Part shown: piece after piece, positions 34,708 through 43,834 of the stretch
Layout of the letters: the number at the start of each line of letters is the position of its first letter
Position numbering within the stretch: the stretch's first letter is position 1
From: JABGQS01 sp963666505
GTDB lineage: Bacteria > Bacillota > Clostridia > Christensenellales > SZUA-584
DNA: 64,000 nucleotides
Direction of reading: 5' to 3'
Assembly: GCA_963666505.2 (NCBI GenBank)
Contig: CAXXXL010000001.1
Coordinates: 806,001 to 870,000, forward strand
Notes under the pieces: model-generated
Databases searched by the model: none
Told to the model about the DNA's origin: nothing
The model's input: only the letters and a program-made list of their open reading frames with translations
Translations under genes and position numbers: made by a program

Positions 34708-36396
34708 ATGCAGAAGAATTACAAAGTAGGATTATATTTAAGACTTTCACGGGACGATAACAATCCGGACAGTGAAAGCATGAGCATCTCTAATCAAAGG
34801 AGTATGCTCACAGACTATGTTAAAGAAAGGGGCTGGGAAGTAGAAGAAATCTATATCGACGATGGCATATCAGGCGTAACCTTTGACCGTCCTGCATTTA
34901 ACCGCTTGATAAAGGATATTGAATACGGACGTATCAATATGGTAGTTACCAAAGACTTATCACGACTTGGACGAAATTACTTGAAGGTGGGAGAATATAC
35001 TGATTATTTCTTCCCGAAGCATAATGTCAGATATATAGCTGTGAATGATAACTATGATAATGACAAGGAAGATGACTTCGTAGCGTTCAGGAATATATTT
35101 AACGAGCATTATGCAAAGGATACTTCAAAAAAGATCAAAGCCGTTAAAAAAACTCAGATGAAACAGGGGTTGTTTATCGGAAGCCAGACCGCAATGGGAT
35201 ACAAGCGTGACCCGAACGATAAGCACAAGCTGATTATTGATGAGGAAGCTGCAGAGATCATCAGGCGAATGTTTCATAGATATTCCATAGGCGACAGCGC
35301 AAGACACATAGCGGATACGTTTAACAATGAAGGGATTCCGACGCCGAGAGAGTATTTCTTCAATCGTATCGGTAAGCCGAATCCTTATACAGGCGATGCA
35401 GTTACTTGGGGAAGTGCGACAATAATCAGGATGCTGAGCAACCAGGTATACATCGGGCACATGTGCCAAGGTAAACGTCAGAAGAAATCTTTCAAGATGA
35501 AACGCCGGGATGTGATACCACAGGATGAATGGATTGTTGTTGAAAACACCCATGAGTCGATAATTGATGAGATAACATGGAACCGTGTACAGACCATTCT
35601 CAAACGCAATAAAAGAAGCGCTAAGCCGAGATTGCGGGATGACAAGACAGTTGCTCTGTTCTCCGGCAAAGTACGCTGTGCGGACTGTCAGGCGGTGATG
35701 ACGTATACATATTCAAAGAATACTGTGTATAAGTCGTATTACAAGTATCGCTGCAGCACATACAGCAATCAGGGCAAAATAGCCTGCAGCTATCATGCAA
35801 TATTAGATGATGAGCTGAAAGCCATCGTACTCTCAGAGATTCAGAAGTTTTCAAAGATTGCTTCATGTTATGAAGAAGAACTGTTGAAAAAGCTGATTGA
35901 TATTAACAGTAACATAAAGCTAAAAAACAACAGTTTTCTTGAGAAGCAGATACGCAGGACAAACCGAGAGCTTCAGGGGATAGCGCCAAAGATTGATGTG
36001 CTGATTGAGCAGATGGCAAACAGTAATATTTCAGAGCAGATGTTCAAGAAGCTGATGAACCAGTACGAGCAGAAGCAGAATGATTTGTCTGAAAAGCTAG
36101 AGGAGCAGAAAGCGGAATTGTCTCGTATAAAGGATGACATTAAGAATATACAGCACTTGGTTAATTGCTTCAAAAATCGAGTGTACATTGAAGACCTTGA
36201 CCGAGAAACAGTTGTAGAACTAATCGACTACATTGAAGTTTTTAAGAAGGAAAAAGTAGGCGAAGAATATCTGCAAAGAGTTGATATCCATTTCAACTTT
36301 GTTGGACAGGTATCAGCTGAACATTTTCAAGAGCTGAAGAATTATATCCAACAGCAAGCACAAGAAAACCAAACCCAAATGACACAGGTCTTATGA
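34708..36396 (+). CDS. Large serine recombinase (TnpX-like)
   Basis: 562 residues from ATG 34708, six bases after GGAAAGG. The resolvase domain starts VGLYLRLSRDD, giving catalytic S14, with D-G-x-S-G and R-P-x-F motifs. A recombinase domain (about 160-290), a zinc ribbon (CADC...C..Y......C) near 325-365, a long coiled coil (390-490) and a C-terminal DUF4368-like end (YIEVFKKEKVGEEYLQRVDIHFNF) follow. This is the excision/insertion enzyme of an integrative mobilizable element, and it looks intact. With mobC broken and no relaxase, the element may still excise but not transfer by itself. Flanking attachment sites were not identified. Confidence 0.92.
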   Translation: MQKNYKVGLYLRLSRDDNNPDSESMSISNQRSMLTDYVKERGWEVEEIYIDDGISGVTFDRPAFNRLIKDIEYGRINMVVTKDLSRLGRNYLKVGEYTDYFFPKHNVRYIAVNDNYDNDKEDDFVAFRNIFNEHYAKDTSKKIKAVKKTQMKQGLFIGSQTAMGYKRDPNDKHKLIIDEEAAEIIRRMFHRYSIGDSARHIADTFNNEGIPTPREYFFNRIGKPNPYTGDAVTWGSATIIRMLSNQVYIGHMCQGKRQKKSFKMKRRDVIPQDEWIVVENTHESIIDEITWNRVQTILKRNKRSAKPRLRDDKTVALFSGKVRCADCQAVMTYTYSKNTVYKSYYKYRCSTYSNQGKIACSYHAILDDELKAIVLSEIQKFSKIASCYEEELLKKLIDINSNIKLKNNSFLEKQIRRTNRELQGIAPKIDVLIEQMANSNISEQMFKKLMNQYEQKQNDLSEKLEEQKAELSRIKDDIKNIQHLVNCFKNRVYIEDLDRETVVELIDYIEVFKKEKVGEEYLQRVDIHFNFVGQVSAEHFQELKNYIQQQAQENQTQMTQVL

Positions 36397-36868
36397 CCTA
36401 AATATCAGAGAAAAAGAAAAACGACACATTGAGTGCCGTCTGTAGGTGGCGGAGAGAGAGACCGCAGAGCTCCAGCACTTGAATTTGGAACAAGCTAGTT
36501 AAATAGTAGTTTAGCCCTAATATTACAGAGGTGTATAAGTAAATATTGCTAGATACTAAAAGAGCGCATTGAAGAAAATACATATATTACTTTCGAATGA
36601 TGGCTTATGAGAAATAATTGCGAGTATTAGAACCAAATATTATATATTTGATAACCCGGCTAAATTCAACGCAGTATTATTATTGAAGAGCAGCATTATA
36701 TTATAGGGGATCTGTTCATGAATCATATGAATAAAGTTAATGGCCCATTATTTGATATAATAAAATACATATTGCATAAATCAGTTTTGCGGAGAAAATC
36801 AGCTAATAAAAAAATAATCGTTGATTTATATTGGTGAGAGTGAAAAGGGATGGGGATCAATGCAATAT
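36397..36868. other. 472-bp gap between recombinase and IS3 element
   Basis: No gene is evident. The sequence begins with a purine-rich stretch and GGCGGAGAGAGAGACCGC. I expected an attachment site of the serine recombinase here but saw no convincing direct repeat with the other side of the element. Confidence 0.5.
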
Positions 36869-38101
36869 TGACCCCACCCCACAGAATTATACAAATTGAA
36901 AGTGGTGAATAGCAGCTGATATAATAAAACACGAGGTGAAGAGAGATGTCGAAAAGGTATTATACAGCTGAACAGATTATTAGCAAGTTAAGAGAAGTAG
37001 AGGTAAAAATCAGTCAGGGCATATCGGCAGCCGAAGCTATCAGAAGCATAGGCGTAAGCGACCAGACATATTACCGCTGGCGCAAGGAATATGGCGGTAT
37101 GCGTACCGATCAGGCTAAACGCATGAAAGAGATAGGAGAATATACGGTTAAAGAAACTTGTAGCAGAGTTATCGCTGGACAACGCGATTTTGAAGGAAGT
37201 ATCACGGGGAAACTTCTAAGCCCTGCCAATCGCAGGGCAGCTATTGTATGCGTACAGGAAAAGCTTGCCGTATCCGAATCTAAAGCATGCAGGGTTATAG
37301 GACAGTATAGAAGTACACAGCGATATGAACTCAAGAAGCTGCCTGACGAAGATATATTAACATCCAGGATAATCGAACTTGCCTGCAAATATGGACGCTA
37401 TGGATATATGAGAATAACAGCATTATTACAAGCTGAAGGATTCCATGTCAATCATAAGCGTATAGAGCGAATATGGCGTGAACAAGGGCTAAAAGTGCCT
37501 CAAAGGCAGAAGAAGAGAGGCAGGCTCTGGTTGAATGACGGTTCATGTATAAGACTAAAACCAGAGTACAAGAACCACGTATGGAGTTACGATCTTGTAT
37601 TTGATAAAACCACAGATCATAAAACATATAAGATTTTAAATATAATAGACGAATATACAAGAGAATGTATCTGCACATATGCAGCAAGAAAGATAAAATG
37701 GGCAGAAGTACAGGAACAACTGGCAGAAGCTTTCTGCTCCAGAGGAGTACCGGAATATATACGATCAGATAACGGCAGTGAATTTACTGCTAAGAAGCTT
37801 AGAGAATGGCTTGACCGATTAGAGGTGAATACCACCTTCATCGAACCGGGCAGCCCTTGGGAAAACGGATATATAGAATCATTTAACGGTAAAATGCGTG
37901 ATGAGTTGTTAAATGGAGAATTATTTGATACGATGTTTGAAGCAAGAATCATTATTGAGCAATGGAGGCACGAATACAATACAATCAGGCCTCACAGCTC
38001 ACTAGGATACCGGCCACCGGCGCCGGTGGCAATACTACCAACAGAATATCAATGCTGCAAAAATTCACTTTCAGCTCTGTAGCATTGCTGGGGGTAGGTC
38101 A
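36869..38101 (+). mobile_element. IS3-family insertion sequence, about 1.23 kb
   Basis: The left tip TGACCCCACCCCACA (36869) and right tip GCTGGGGGTAGGTCA (38087-38101) are imperfect inverted repeats. They enclose one transposase frame. A solo end of the same type lies at 25615. No target duplication was convincingly resolved. Confidence 0.8.
36946..38082 (+). CDS. IS3-family transposase, orfA and orfB joined in one frame
   Basis: 378 residues. Residues 1-55 are the OrfA helix-turn-helix (YTAEQIISKLREVE, GVSDQTYYRWRKEYGG). From about 88 it is OrfB: KLLSPANRRAAI, an HTH_21 region, and an integrase core with D in WSYDLVFD, D in IRSDNGSEF and E in YIESFNGKMRDE. Residues ~63-87 (IGEYTVKET...FEGSIT) do not look like the expected leucine zipper. 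The proper zipper, R-L-K-K-L-V-A-E-L-S-L-D-N-A-I-L-K-E-V, is encoded in the next frame and stops at 37221. A small deletion near 37130-37140 has thus joined the two genes, bypassing programmed frameshifting. The product may be inactive. Confidence 0.88.
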   Translation: MSKRYYTAEQIISKLREVEVKISQGISAAEAIRSIGVSDQTYYRWRKEYGGMRTDQAKRMKEIGEYTVKETCSRVIAGQRDFEGSITGKLLSPANRRAAIVCVQEKLAVSESKACRVIGQYRSTQRYELKKLPDEDILTSRIIELACKYGRYGYMRITALLQAEGFHVNHKRIERIWREQGLKVPQRQKKRGRLWLNDGSCIRLKPEYKNHVWSYDLVFDKTTDHKTYKILNIIDEYTRECICTYAARKIKWAEVQEQLAEAFCSRGVPEYIRSDNGSEFTAKKLREWLDRLEVNTTFIEPGSPWENGYIESFNGKMRDELLNGELFDTMFEARIIIEQWRHEYNTIRPHSSLGYRPPAPVAILPTEYQCCKNSLSAL

Positions 38102-38184
38102 CTGCCTGCACCGGAATTTAAATTTATTAATTTTCAAAATAAAAAAAGGATTTTTTGATTCTTTGTAGAATTATTAGAAAATAA

Positions 38185-38200
38185 GGATTAACGTTTACCC
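38185..38200. promoter_or_regulatory. Candidate LacI-type operator 1
   Basis: GGATTAACGTTTACCC contains the AACGTT centre typical of LacI-family operators and lies 12 bases before the first UroD gene, over the leader. It matches 14 of 16 bases of the site at 40638. The LacI-type gene at 39494 lies between the two sites. Confidence 0.65.
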
Positions 38201-38211
38201 AAGGAGAGTGT

Positions 38212-39444
38212 ATGAAATCCAGAGAAAGAGTCAGGCTAGCCATCAACCATAAAGAGCCGGATAGAGTACCTTTAGACATTGGAGGTTCTCAGGTTACAGG
38301 AATACACGTTGACGAATATTGTGAGCTGGCTAGATTCTATGATTTGGATGTACTGCCTCCAAAAGTATACGACCCATGGCAGATGCTCGCTATACCCGAT
38401 AAATTGATGCTGGAGCGTCTTCACAGCGATATTATGGTCGTTGAAAACTATACCCAGACTTTCGGTTTCAGGGGGAAGGACTGGAAGCCTTTTAAAACAA
38501 CTTCAGGCAATGACATCCTAATGTCGGGAGACTACGATCCGATAATAGACGATAAAGGATACTGCACTATTGTTAATGCTGATGGGAAAAAGATTGCCAG
38601 GATGGCTCCGGATGGTTTGTATTACGATTTGACAGACCCGACAGCAATGACTGCCGAATGGACACTTATGGACCCGGACGAGTGGAAGAAGTCGATACCT
38701 CTCTATAAAGACGAAGACTTAAAGATAATGCAAAGCAACGCAAAAGAGCTTTACGAGAATACTGATTTCTCTCTCTGCGGTTCGTTTCTAAAAGGAGGAC
38801 TTGGCACAAACGCTATCTTTGCTGGCCAGACAGTGTGTAACTGGTATTGCATTTTATCAGCAGAACCGGAATACGCTAATGAGATACTGAGAGCTACTGC
38901 AGAAAAAGCCATTGAGAACAGCGAGCTTTACCTGCAGGCACTCGGAGATTACATTGATATAATGCTTTTATCAGGGACGGATTACGGTTCTCAGAAGGCG
39001 GAAATGTTCAATCCTGATATTTTCAAAGAGCTGCATAGACCAAACTACAAATTGATCACTGACTACATCCACAAGAATTTTGATGTTAAAATAGCGATGC
39101 ATAGCTGCGGGTCTATTTATAATATAATAGAGCATATCATAGATGCCGGAATAGATATACTTAATCCGCTGCATGTAAATACAGCCAACATGGATCCAAA
39201 GAAGATAAAGGACGAGTTTGGCGGAAGGGTCGTATTCTGGGGCGGCGGAGTTGACACTCAGACAGTACTGCCATACGGTACTCCAGAAGAGGTCGAAGCT
39301 CAGGCGAATGAGCGAATGAAGATTTTTGCACCGTCGGGGGGCTTTATATTTACACCCGTACATAATCTGCAGTATGGTGTACCTCCGAAAAATGTCGAAG
39401 CAATGATAAATGCAGTAATAAACGATGGAAATTACCCAATTTGA
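38212..39444 (+). CDS. Uroporphyrinogen decarboxylase (UroD/MtaA-like) family protein
   Basis: 410 residues. The start K-S-R-E-R-V-R-L-A-I-N-H-K-E-P-D-R-V-P-L is the family signature. H297-S-C299-G in the C-terminal half matches the zinc-ligand H-x-C of MtaA-type methylcobamide methyltransferases, and FWGGGVDTQ.VLP..TPEEV closes the barrel. True UroD of haem synthesis is shorter and lacks H-x-C, so a methyl-transfer role is more likely. No corrinoid carrier protein is adjacent; the only B12 protein in the window is a sensor type at 12151. ATG 38212 follows AAGGAG. It is the first gene of the catabolic cluster. Confidence 0.85.
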   Translation: MKSRERVRLAINHKEPDRVPLDIGGSQVTGIHVDEYCELARFYDLDVLPPKVYDPWQMLAIPDKLMLERLHSDIMVVENYTQTFGFRGKDWKPFKTTSGNDILMSGDYDPIIDDKGYCTIVNADGKKIARMAPDGLYYDLTDPTAMTAEWTLMDPDEWKKSIPLYKDEDLKIMQSNAKELYENTDFSLCGSFLKGGLGTNAIFAGQTVCNWYCILSAEPEYANEILRATAEKAIENSELYLQALGDYIDIMLLSGTDYGSQKAEMFNPDIFKELHRPNYKLITDYIHKNFDVKIAMHSCGSIYNIIEHIIDAGIDILNPLHVNTANMDPKKIKDEFGGRVVFWGGGVDTQTVLPYGTPEEVEAQANERMKIFAPSGGFIFTPVHNLQYGVPPKNVEAMINAVINDGNYPI

Positions 39445-39493
39445 AACAATAAAGAAGTAAAAAGTAATATAAACAGCAAAAGACAAAGAAGTA

Positions 39494-40558
39494 GTGATAA
39501 GAACACGAATGGAGGTGCTGACTATAAAACGGGCGACAATAAAAGACATATCTCAGGAAATCGGTGTTTCTGTTACTACAGTCTATAAAGCGTTAAACAA
39601 TAAACCTAAAGTCAGTGAAAGCATGAGGAAGAGGATACTGGCAAAAGCTGAGGAACTAAACTATAGGCCGAACCCCTTAGCTCAAGGGCTGGCAAGAAAC
39701 GTTAAAACGGTTGGCATATTGATACCCCACGATCCTGTAAACTTTGTCAGGTACGTTGAAAGCGGGGCTGAAAAAACCATACAAGAACTGAATTACCATA
39801 ATATTCACGGGATCATAAGAAAACCGAAAGACCCTGAAGAAACGCATGAAATGGCAATGGAGCTCATAAGAAAGAAAGTTGATGGGTTTATAATACTCCC
39901 AAACGAGTCGGTTCCGGGAGTAAAACGGGCACTTGAAGAAACAGGTGCAGAGGATATGCCGGTAATCACAATTGTTTCGGAGACAGAAGACGGTACCCCG
40001 GCTCTGGGCATGGCTAGATCGAATGGGTACATTCTTGGAAGAATGGCAGCACAATATCTTAATATGTGCGTTGACAAGTCTAAACAGGTTGCAATATTTC
40101 TTCCGAATGAAAATGCTGTAATACATAAAGAATGCTACGAGAGTTTTTTAAATGAAAGCATTTTGCAGGGGAGGAGCTCTGCAGTTTTATACAAGACAAA
40201 ACTGACTGGAGATGCTATTAACTACGAAATTACTCAGGAAGTCATTACTAACAACAAAAACCTTGGCGGGATATATGTAGCTTCAAATAATGCGCTGGGT
40301 GTATGCAAGTATCTTGAAGACAACGACAGAATGGATGTTAAGGTTGTAGGGCACGACTTATATCCGGAACTGGCTGAATGCATAAGACACGGCAGCCTCA
40401 TCGCAACACTGTTTCAGAATCAGGCGCTGCAGTCCAGTGTGGCAGTAAAGAACATGGTCAAATATTTAACATCAGGGAAGAGACCTGTTGAGATCGAATA
40501 TTTGAGGCCGGAGCTGGTTATGCTCAGTAATCTGGAATGCTATGAAGGCTTATACTAA
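39494..40558 (+). CDS. LacI-family transcriptional regulator
   Basis: 354 residues from the first in-frame GTG at 39494. The HTH R-A-T-I-K-D-I-S-Q-E-I-G-V-S-V-T-T-V-Y-K-A-L-N is preceded at the position where such proteins usually begin (M-K-R-A-T-I) by ATA at 39524, with GGAGG eight bases upstream. The true start is thus uncertain (GTG 39494, ATG 39509, or a non-standard ATA). The C-terminal two thirds (about 70-345) form a periplasmic-binding-protein-like sugar domain with hinge YRPNPLAQGLA. Likely targets are the AACGTT sites at 38185 and 40638. The effector is unknown, presumably the transported sugar. Confidence 0.9.
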   Translation: MIRTRMEVLTIKRATIKDISQEIGVSVTTVYKALNNKPKVSESMRKRILAKAEELNYRPNPLAQGLARNVKTVGILIPHDPVNFVRYVESGAEKTIQELNYHNIHGIIRKPKDPEETHEMAMELIRKKVDGFIILPNESVPGVKRALEETGAEDMPVITIVSETEDGTPALGMARSNGYILGRMAAQYLNMCVDKSKQVAIFLPNENAVIHKECYESFLNESILQGRSSAVLYKTKLTGDAINYEITQEVITNNKNLGGIYVASNNALGVCKYLEDNDRMDVKVVGHDLYPELAECIRHGSLIATLFQNQALQSSVAVKNMVKYLTSGKRPVEIEYLRPELVMLSNLECYEGLY

Positions 40559-40637
40559 AAACAAATTGATTTGATAGCGATAAACATAAATAAATATAAC
40601 ATCAGAGTATAAAATAGAGAATATTAATATGCTGTTA

Positions 40638-40653
40638 GGATGAACGTTAACCC
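40638..40653. promoter_or_regulatory. Candidate LacI-type operator 2
   Basis: GGATGAACGTTAACCC has the same layout as the site at 38185 (GGAT-N-AACGTT-N-ACCC). It lies 27 bases before the SDR gene that opens the transport operon, just upstream of GGAGGAG. Confidence 0.65.
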
Positions 40654-40679
40654 CAGATCGGGAGGAGATTATAGCTGAT

Positions 40680-41480
40680 ATGAAAGTGGAAAATAAAACT
40701 TTTAATGCACCAATCGGACTTAAACAATTCAGCCTTAAAGGCAAAACAGCAGTTATCACAGGAGCCGGAAGCGGCCTTGGACTAGAGGTCGCCAAAGGCA
40801 TGGCAATGTCGGGAGCGGACGTTTCTTTAATAGATGTAAATATGCAAAAAATCCAAGAGCTTGTTGACGGAATCAATTCAAAAGGGCTTAAAGCTATTGC
40901 AATAAAAGCAAACGTAACTAAACAGGAAGAAGTTCAGGAAGCAGTAAATAAAACTTTAAGTGAATTTAACAAGATTGATATTTTAGTAAACTGCGCAGGC
41001 ATAACAAGAAGAATGCCTCTGGAGGAATTCGAGGAAACAGATTGGGAGCTGGTATTGGATGTTAATCTGAAGGGCAGCTTTTTAACAAATAAGTATGTGG
41101 GCAAGAAGATGCTGGAGAATAAATGTGGAAGCATTATCAATTTCGGTTCACTTGGTTCCATAGTTGCAATACCGAACAGTGCAGCCTATTGCGCAAGCAA
41201 GGGCGGAGTGGCCATGCTGACGAAAACGGCAGCTGTGGAATGGGCAAAAAGAGGCGTGCGTGTAAATGCGATAATACCGGGTACATTCGAAACTGCACTC
41301 TTGAAACAATGTATAGAACAAAACCCTGCGTATGAAAAGGAAATGCTGCAAAGATTTCCTATAGGGAGGTTTGGGAAACCGGAAGAGATCGTTGGGGCGT
41401 GCATATTCCTTGCCTCAGATGCTTCTTCTTATGTAGCAGGGCATCTGCTTTATGTTGACGGCGGATGTATAGCATTTTAG
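40680..41480 (+). CDS. Short-chain dehydrogenase/reductase (SDR), FabG/gluconate dehydrogenase-like
   Basis: 266 residues. Cofactor motif TGAGSGLG at 27-34, N-C-A-G near 102, catalytic Y170-x3-K174 in YCASK, and a C-terminal G-H-L-L-Y-V-D-G-G. The N-terminal extension (LKQFSLKGKTAVITG) resembles gluconate 5-dehydrogenase-type enzymes. It probably oxidises or reduces a polyol or sugar acid, NAD(P)-dependent. It is the closest relative of the amber-interrupted SDR at 63031, which has the same extension. It heads the operon after an operator. Confidence 0.9.
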   Translation: MKVENKTFNAPIGLKQFSLKGKTAVITGAGSGLGLEVAKGMAMSGADVSLIDVNMQKIQELVDGINSKGLKAIAIKANVTKQEEVQEAVNKTLSEFNKIDILVNCAGITRRMPLEEFEETDWELVLDVNLKGSFLTNKYVGKKMLENKCGSIINFGSLGSIVAIPNSAAYCASKGGVAMLTKTAAVEWAKRGVRVNAIIPGTFETALLKQCIEQNPAYEKEMLQRFPIGRFGKPEEIVGACIFLASDASSYVAGHLLYVDGGCIAF

Positions 41481-41537
41481 ATATTAACTGAATCGAGTTA
41501 TTATATATTATTTTACTTATGGAGGAAGACAAATATT

Positions 41538-42581
41538 ATGATGAAAGTTGCAAGGCTTTTTGGTCCGAAAGACATACGCTATATAGAAATGCCCGTGCCC
41601 GAAGTAGGAGACCATGATGTTTTGATAAAGGTGAAGTATTGTGGTGTGTGTGCGACGGATTATTCGATTTATTCGGGTGAAAGTAGCTTTATAGACGCAG
41701 GGCTTGTTAAATTCCCGATGACACTCGGGCATGAATACTCCGGCGTAGTCGAAGCTGTCGGGAGCAAAGTGACCCGATTCAAAGTCGGAGACAGAGTTGT
41801 TTCGGATACTGGAATTTCCTGCGGGATATGCGATGCATGCAGAGAAGGCAATTATCTTCGCTGCGAAAAGATGCAGGCTGTGGGTACGATAAACGCAAAG
41901 GATGGCGGTTATGCGCAATATACTTCCATGCCGGAGCGCCATGTATTTAATCTGCCGGAAAACATACCTCTTGAGATTGGCGCACTGGTAGAGCCGGTAG
42001 CAACGGGGTTCTATTCAATCAAGCAAGGTGATGTACAGGTCGGAGACAATGTATTGATAATAGGAAGCGGGGCGATTGGCCTGGGCGCTGTTCCGTTTGC
42101 ACGGTTCTCAGGGGCTAAAAACGTGATACTCGCAGCCAGAAAAGATTTTAAGCTTGAAGTGGGCAAAAAGATGGGTGCGGACATCACGATAAATACAGTT
42201 AAAGAAGATTTATACGAACGTGTGATGGAGATTACAGACGGTAAAGGCGTAGAGGTTATCGTAGATTCTTCCGGAAATGCGGATATGTTTATACAATCAA
42301 TGAAGCTCGTAGCGTCGGGAGGCAGGATAGCGGTAGTGGCATTTTACGAGCAGTTGATAAACGGAGTCGACCTTGATTTGTTTGTACTAAAAGATGCTAA
42401 GATAACAGCTGTCTCAGGAAGCCCGAACATGGGGCCTGTGGTAATCAAGATGATGGAAACGGGAAAGATTGATTTCAGCCATATGATCACGAAAATATAT
42501 CCTTTAGCACAGGCAGAGGACGCTTTGAATGAACTGAAAACCAGCAGCGATAAAAGAATAAAGATTATGTTGGAGATTTAG
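41538..42581 (+). CDS. Zinc-dependent medium-chain alcohol/polyol dehydrogenase
   Basis: 347 residues. Catalytic zinc ligands are C38 (in YCGVC) and H65-E66 (GHEY). Structural zinc cysteines are C95, C98, C101 and C109. The NAD site is G-S-G-A-I-G-L-G near 177. Layout and length match sorbitol/threonine dehydrogenase-type enzymes. A GGAGG stands 12 bases before the first of two tandem ATGs. With the preceding SDR it likely handles successive oxidations of the imported substrate. The exact substrate cannot be read from sequence. Confidence 0.92.
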   Translation: MMKVARLFGPKDIRYIEMPVPEVGDHDVLIKVKYCGVCATDYSIYSGESSFIDAGLVKFPMTLGHEYSGVVEAVGSKVTRFKVGDRVVSDTGISCGICDACREGNYLRCEKMQAVGTINAKDGGYAQYTSMPERHVFNLPENIPLEIGALVEPVATGFYSIKQGDVQVGDNVLIIGSGAIGLGAVPFARFSGAKNVILAARKDFKLEVGKKMGADITINTVKEDLYERVMEITDGKGVEVIVDSSGNADMFIQSMKLVASGGRIAVVAFYEQLINGVDLDLFVLKDAKITAVSGSPNMGPVVIKMMETGKIDFSHMITKIYPLAQAEDALNELKTSSDKRIKIMLEI

Positions 42582-42669
42582 CAACAAATTTTAAACTGAT
42601 TTCGGTTGGTTACTTATGGGGAGAACCTGGTATTACTGGCTGAATAAAAAATAAATGGAGGTAGGAAAA

Positions 42670-43749
42670 TTGAAAAAAACTATTTTGGTTATGCTAGCAC
42701 TACTAATGGTTGTTGCACTTTTTGCGGGCTGCAAAGACACAACAACTGATGCGACGGATGCGACTGATGATTCAACGGACACATCCGGCGACATGGCAGA
42801 TGACACATCTGGTGAAACATCCGATGAAATGAGCACTGAGGAAGAGTATGATCCATTAGAGCACCCGATTGGGTTTACAATGTTCTTGAAGAGTCATCCG
42901 GTAGTCCAGATTATGATTGCAGGTTTCCTGAACAGAGCGGAAGAACTTGGATACGAACCTCACTTATATGCACCGGATGCGGCTGATGCACCGGCAGCTT
43001 TTGCGCTATCGGAAGCAGGAGTTGCACAGCATAAGATAGAAGGTATGGTAGTGTATATCTTTGATGAATCATCATATCCTTACATCAAAAAACTAGCTGA
43101 TAAAGGTATCTATGTTGTAACAGGGCATACAAAGGTTGAAGAAGGAACTGTACCAGGATTGCTAGCATGGGCAGCATGTGACGCCGATGCTTACGGAAGA
43201 GCATCTGCAAACGCAATTGGAGAGGAAATCGGCGGCACAGGTACTGTTGCAGTAACCGTGGGTAGCTTCAATCCGACTGAAAACGCAGCGGCAGCTGGTT
43301 TTGCAGATGAAATGGCAAAGAACTACCCAGATGTCGTGGTGCTTGATCCAATCGAAGAAGGATTCGACACTCCGACAGCTATAGACAGAGCAACTGCTAT
43401 CATGCAGTCGAACCCAGACTTGGCAGGCGCTTTCTCAACGACTGGTGCAGGTCCGTCCACATGGGCAGGAGCACAGGAGAACACAGGCAAATCAATCGTA
43501 GCTATAGCTATGGATTACAGCCGTGTTAACCTTGACCTTGTAAAAGAAGGAAAAATCTATGCAGTAGTTGCACAGCCTCTGTATGCAGAGTTTGCAAAAT
43601 GTGCAGAGATGCTTGACACACTGCTGAGGGGCGGAACAGTTGAGTACAACAATCTGCTCGAAGCTCCTCTGGTAACAAAGGAAAATATTGATGAATATTA
43701 TGGAATTCTTGAAAAGGTTGAAGAAGCTTTTGAGAAACTAAACAGCTAA
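42670..43749 (+). CDS. Sugar ABC transporter substrate-binding lipoprotein
   Basis: 359 residues from TTG 42670, because GGAGGTAGG lies just upstream and overlaps the in-frame ATG at 42655. Lipoprotein signal MKKTILVMLALLMVVALFAGC, then a Thr/Asp-rich tether (TTTDATDATDDSTD). The mature domain is the RbsB/periplasmic-binding type 1 fold (P-I-G-F-T-M-F-L-K-S, A-G-F-L-N-R-A-E-E-L-G). It captures sugar for the ATPase and two permeases that follow. An intercistronic hairpin separates it from the ATPase gene. Confidence 0.92.
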   Translation: MKKTILVMLALLMVVALFAGCKDTTTDATDATDDSTDTSGDMADDTSGETSDEMSTEEEYDPLEHPIGFTMFLKSHPVVQIMIAGFLNRAEELGYEPHLYAPDAADAPAAFALSEAGVAQHKIEGMVVYIFDESSYPYIKKLADKGIYVVTGHTKVEEGTVPGLLAWAACDADAYGRASANAIGEEIGGTGTVAVTVGSFNPTENAAAAGFADEMAKNYPDVVVLDPIEEGFDTPTAIDRATAIMQSNPDLAGAFSTTGAGPSTWAGAQENTGKSIVAIAMDYSRVNLDLVKEGKIYAVVAQPLYAEFAKCAEMLDTLLRGGTVEYNNLLEAPLVTKENIDEYYGILEKVEEAFEKLNS

Positions 43750-43777
43750 GTATTGATTGGCAAAAACGCAGGTTTGT

Positions 43778-43802
43778 GGGCAGGCCATTTTATGGCCCGC
43801 CC
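43778..43802 (+). promoter_or_regulatory. Intercistronic hairpin between binding protein and ATPase genes
   Basis: GGGCAGGCCAT and ATGGCCCGCCC pair with one A-C mismatch around a TTT loop. No T run follows, so it is unlikely to be a full terminator. Such hairpins after binding-protein genes often protect the 5' message and lower expression of the downstream genes, which is the likely role here. Confidence 0.7.
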
Positions 43803-43834
43803 TTTCCTGCAAACAGGGAGGAGAAAGATTTGTG

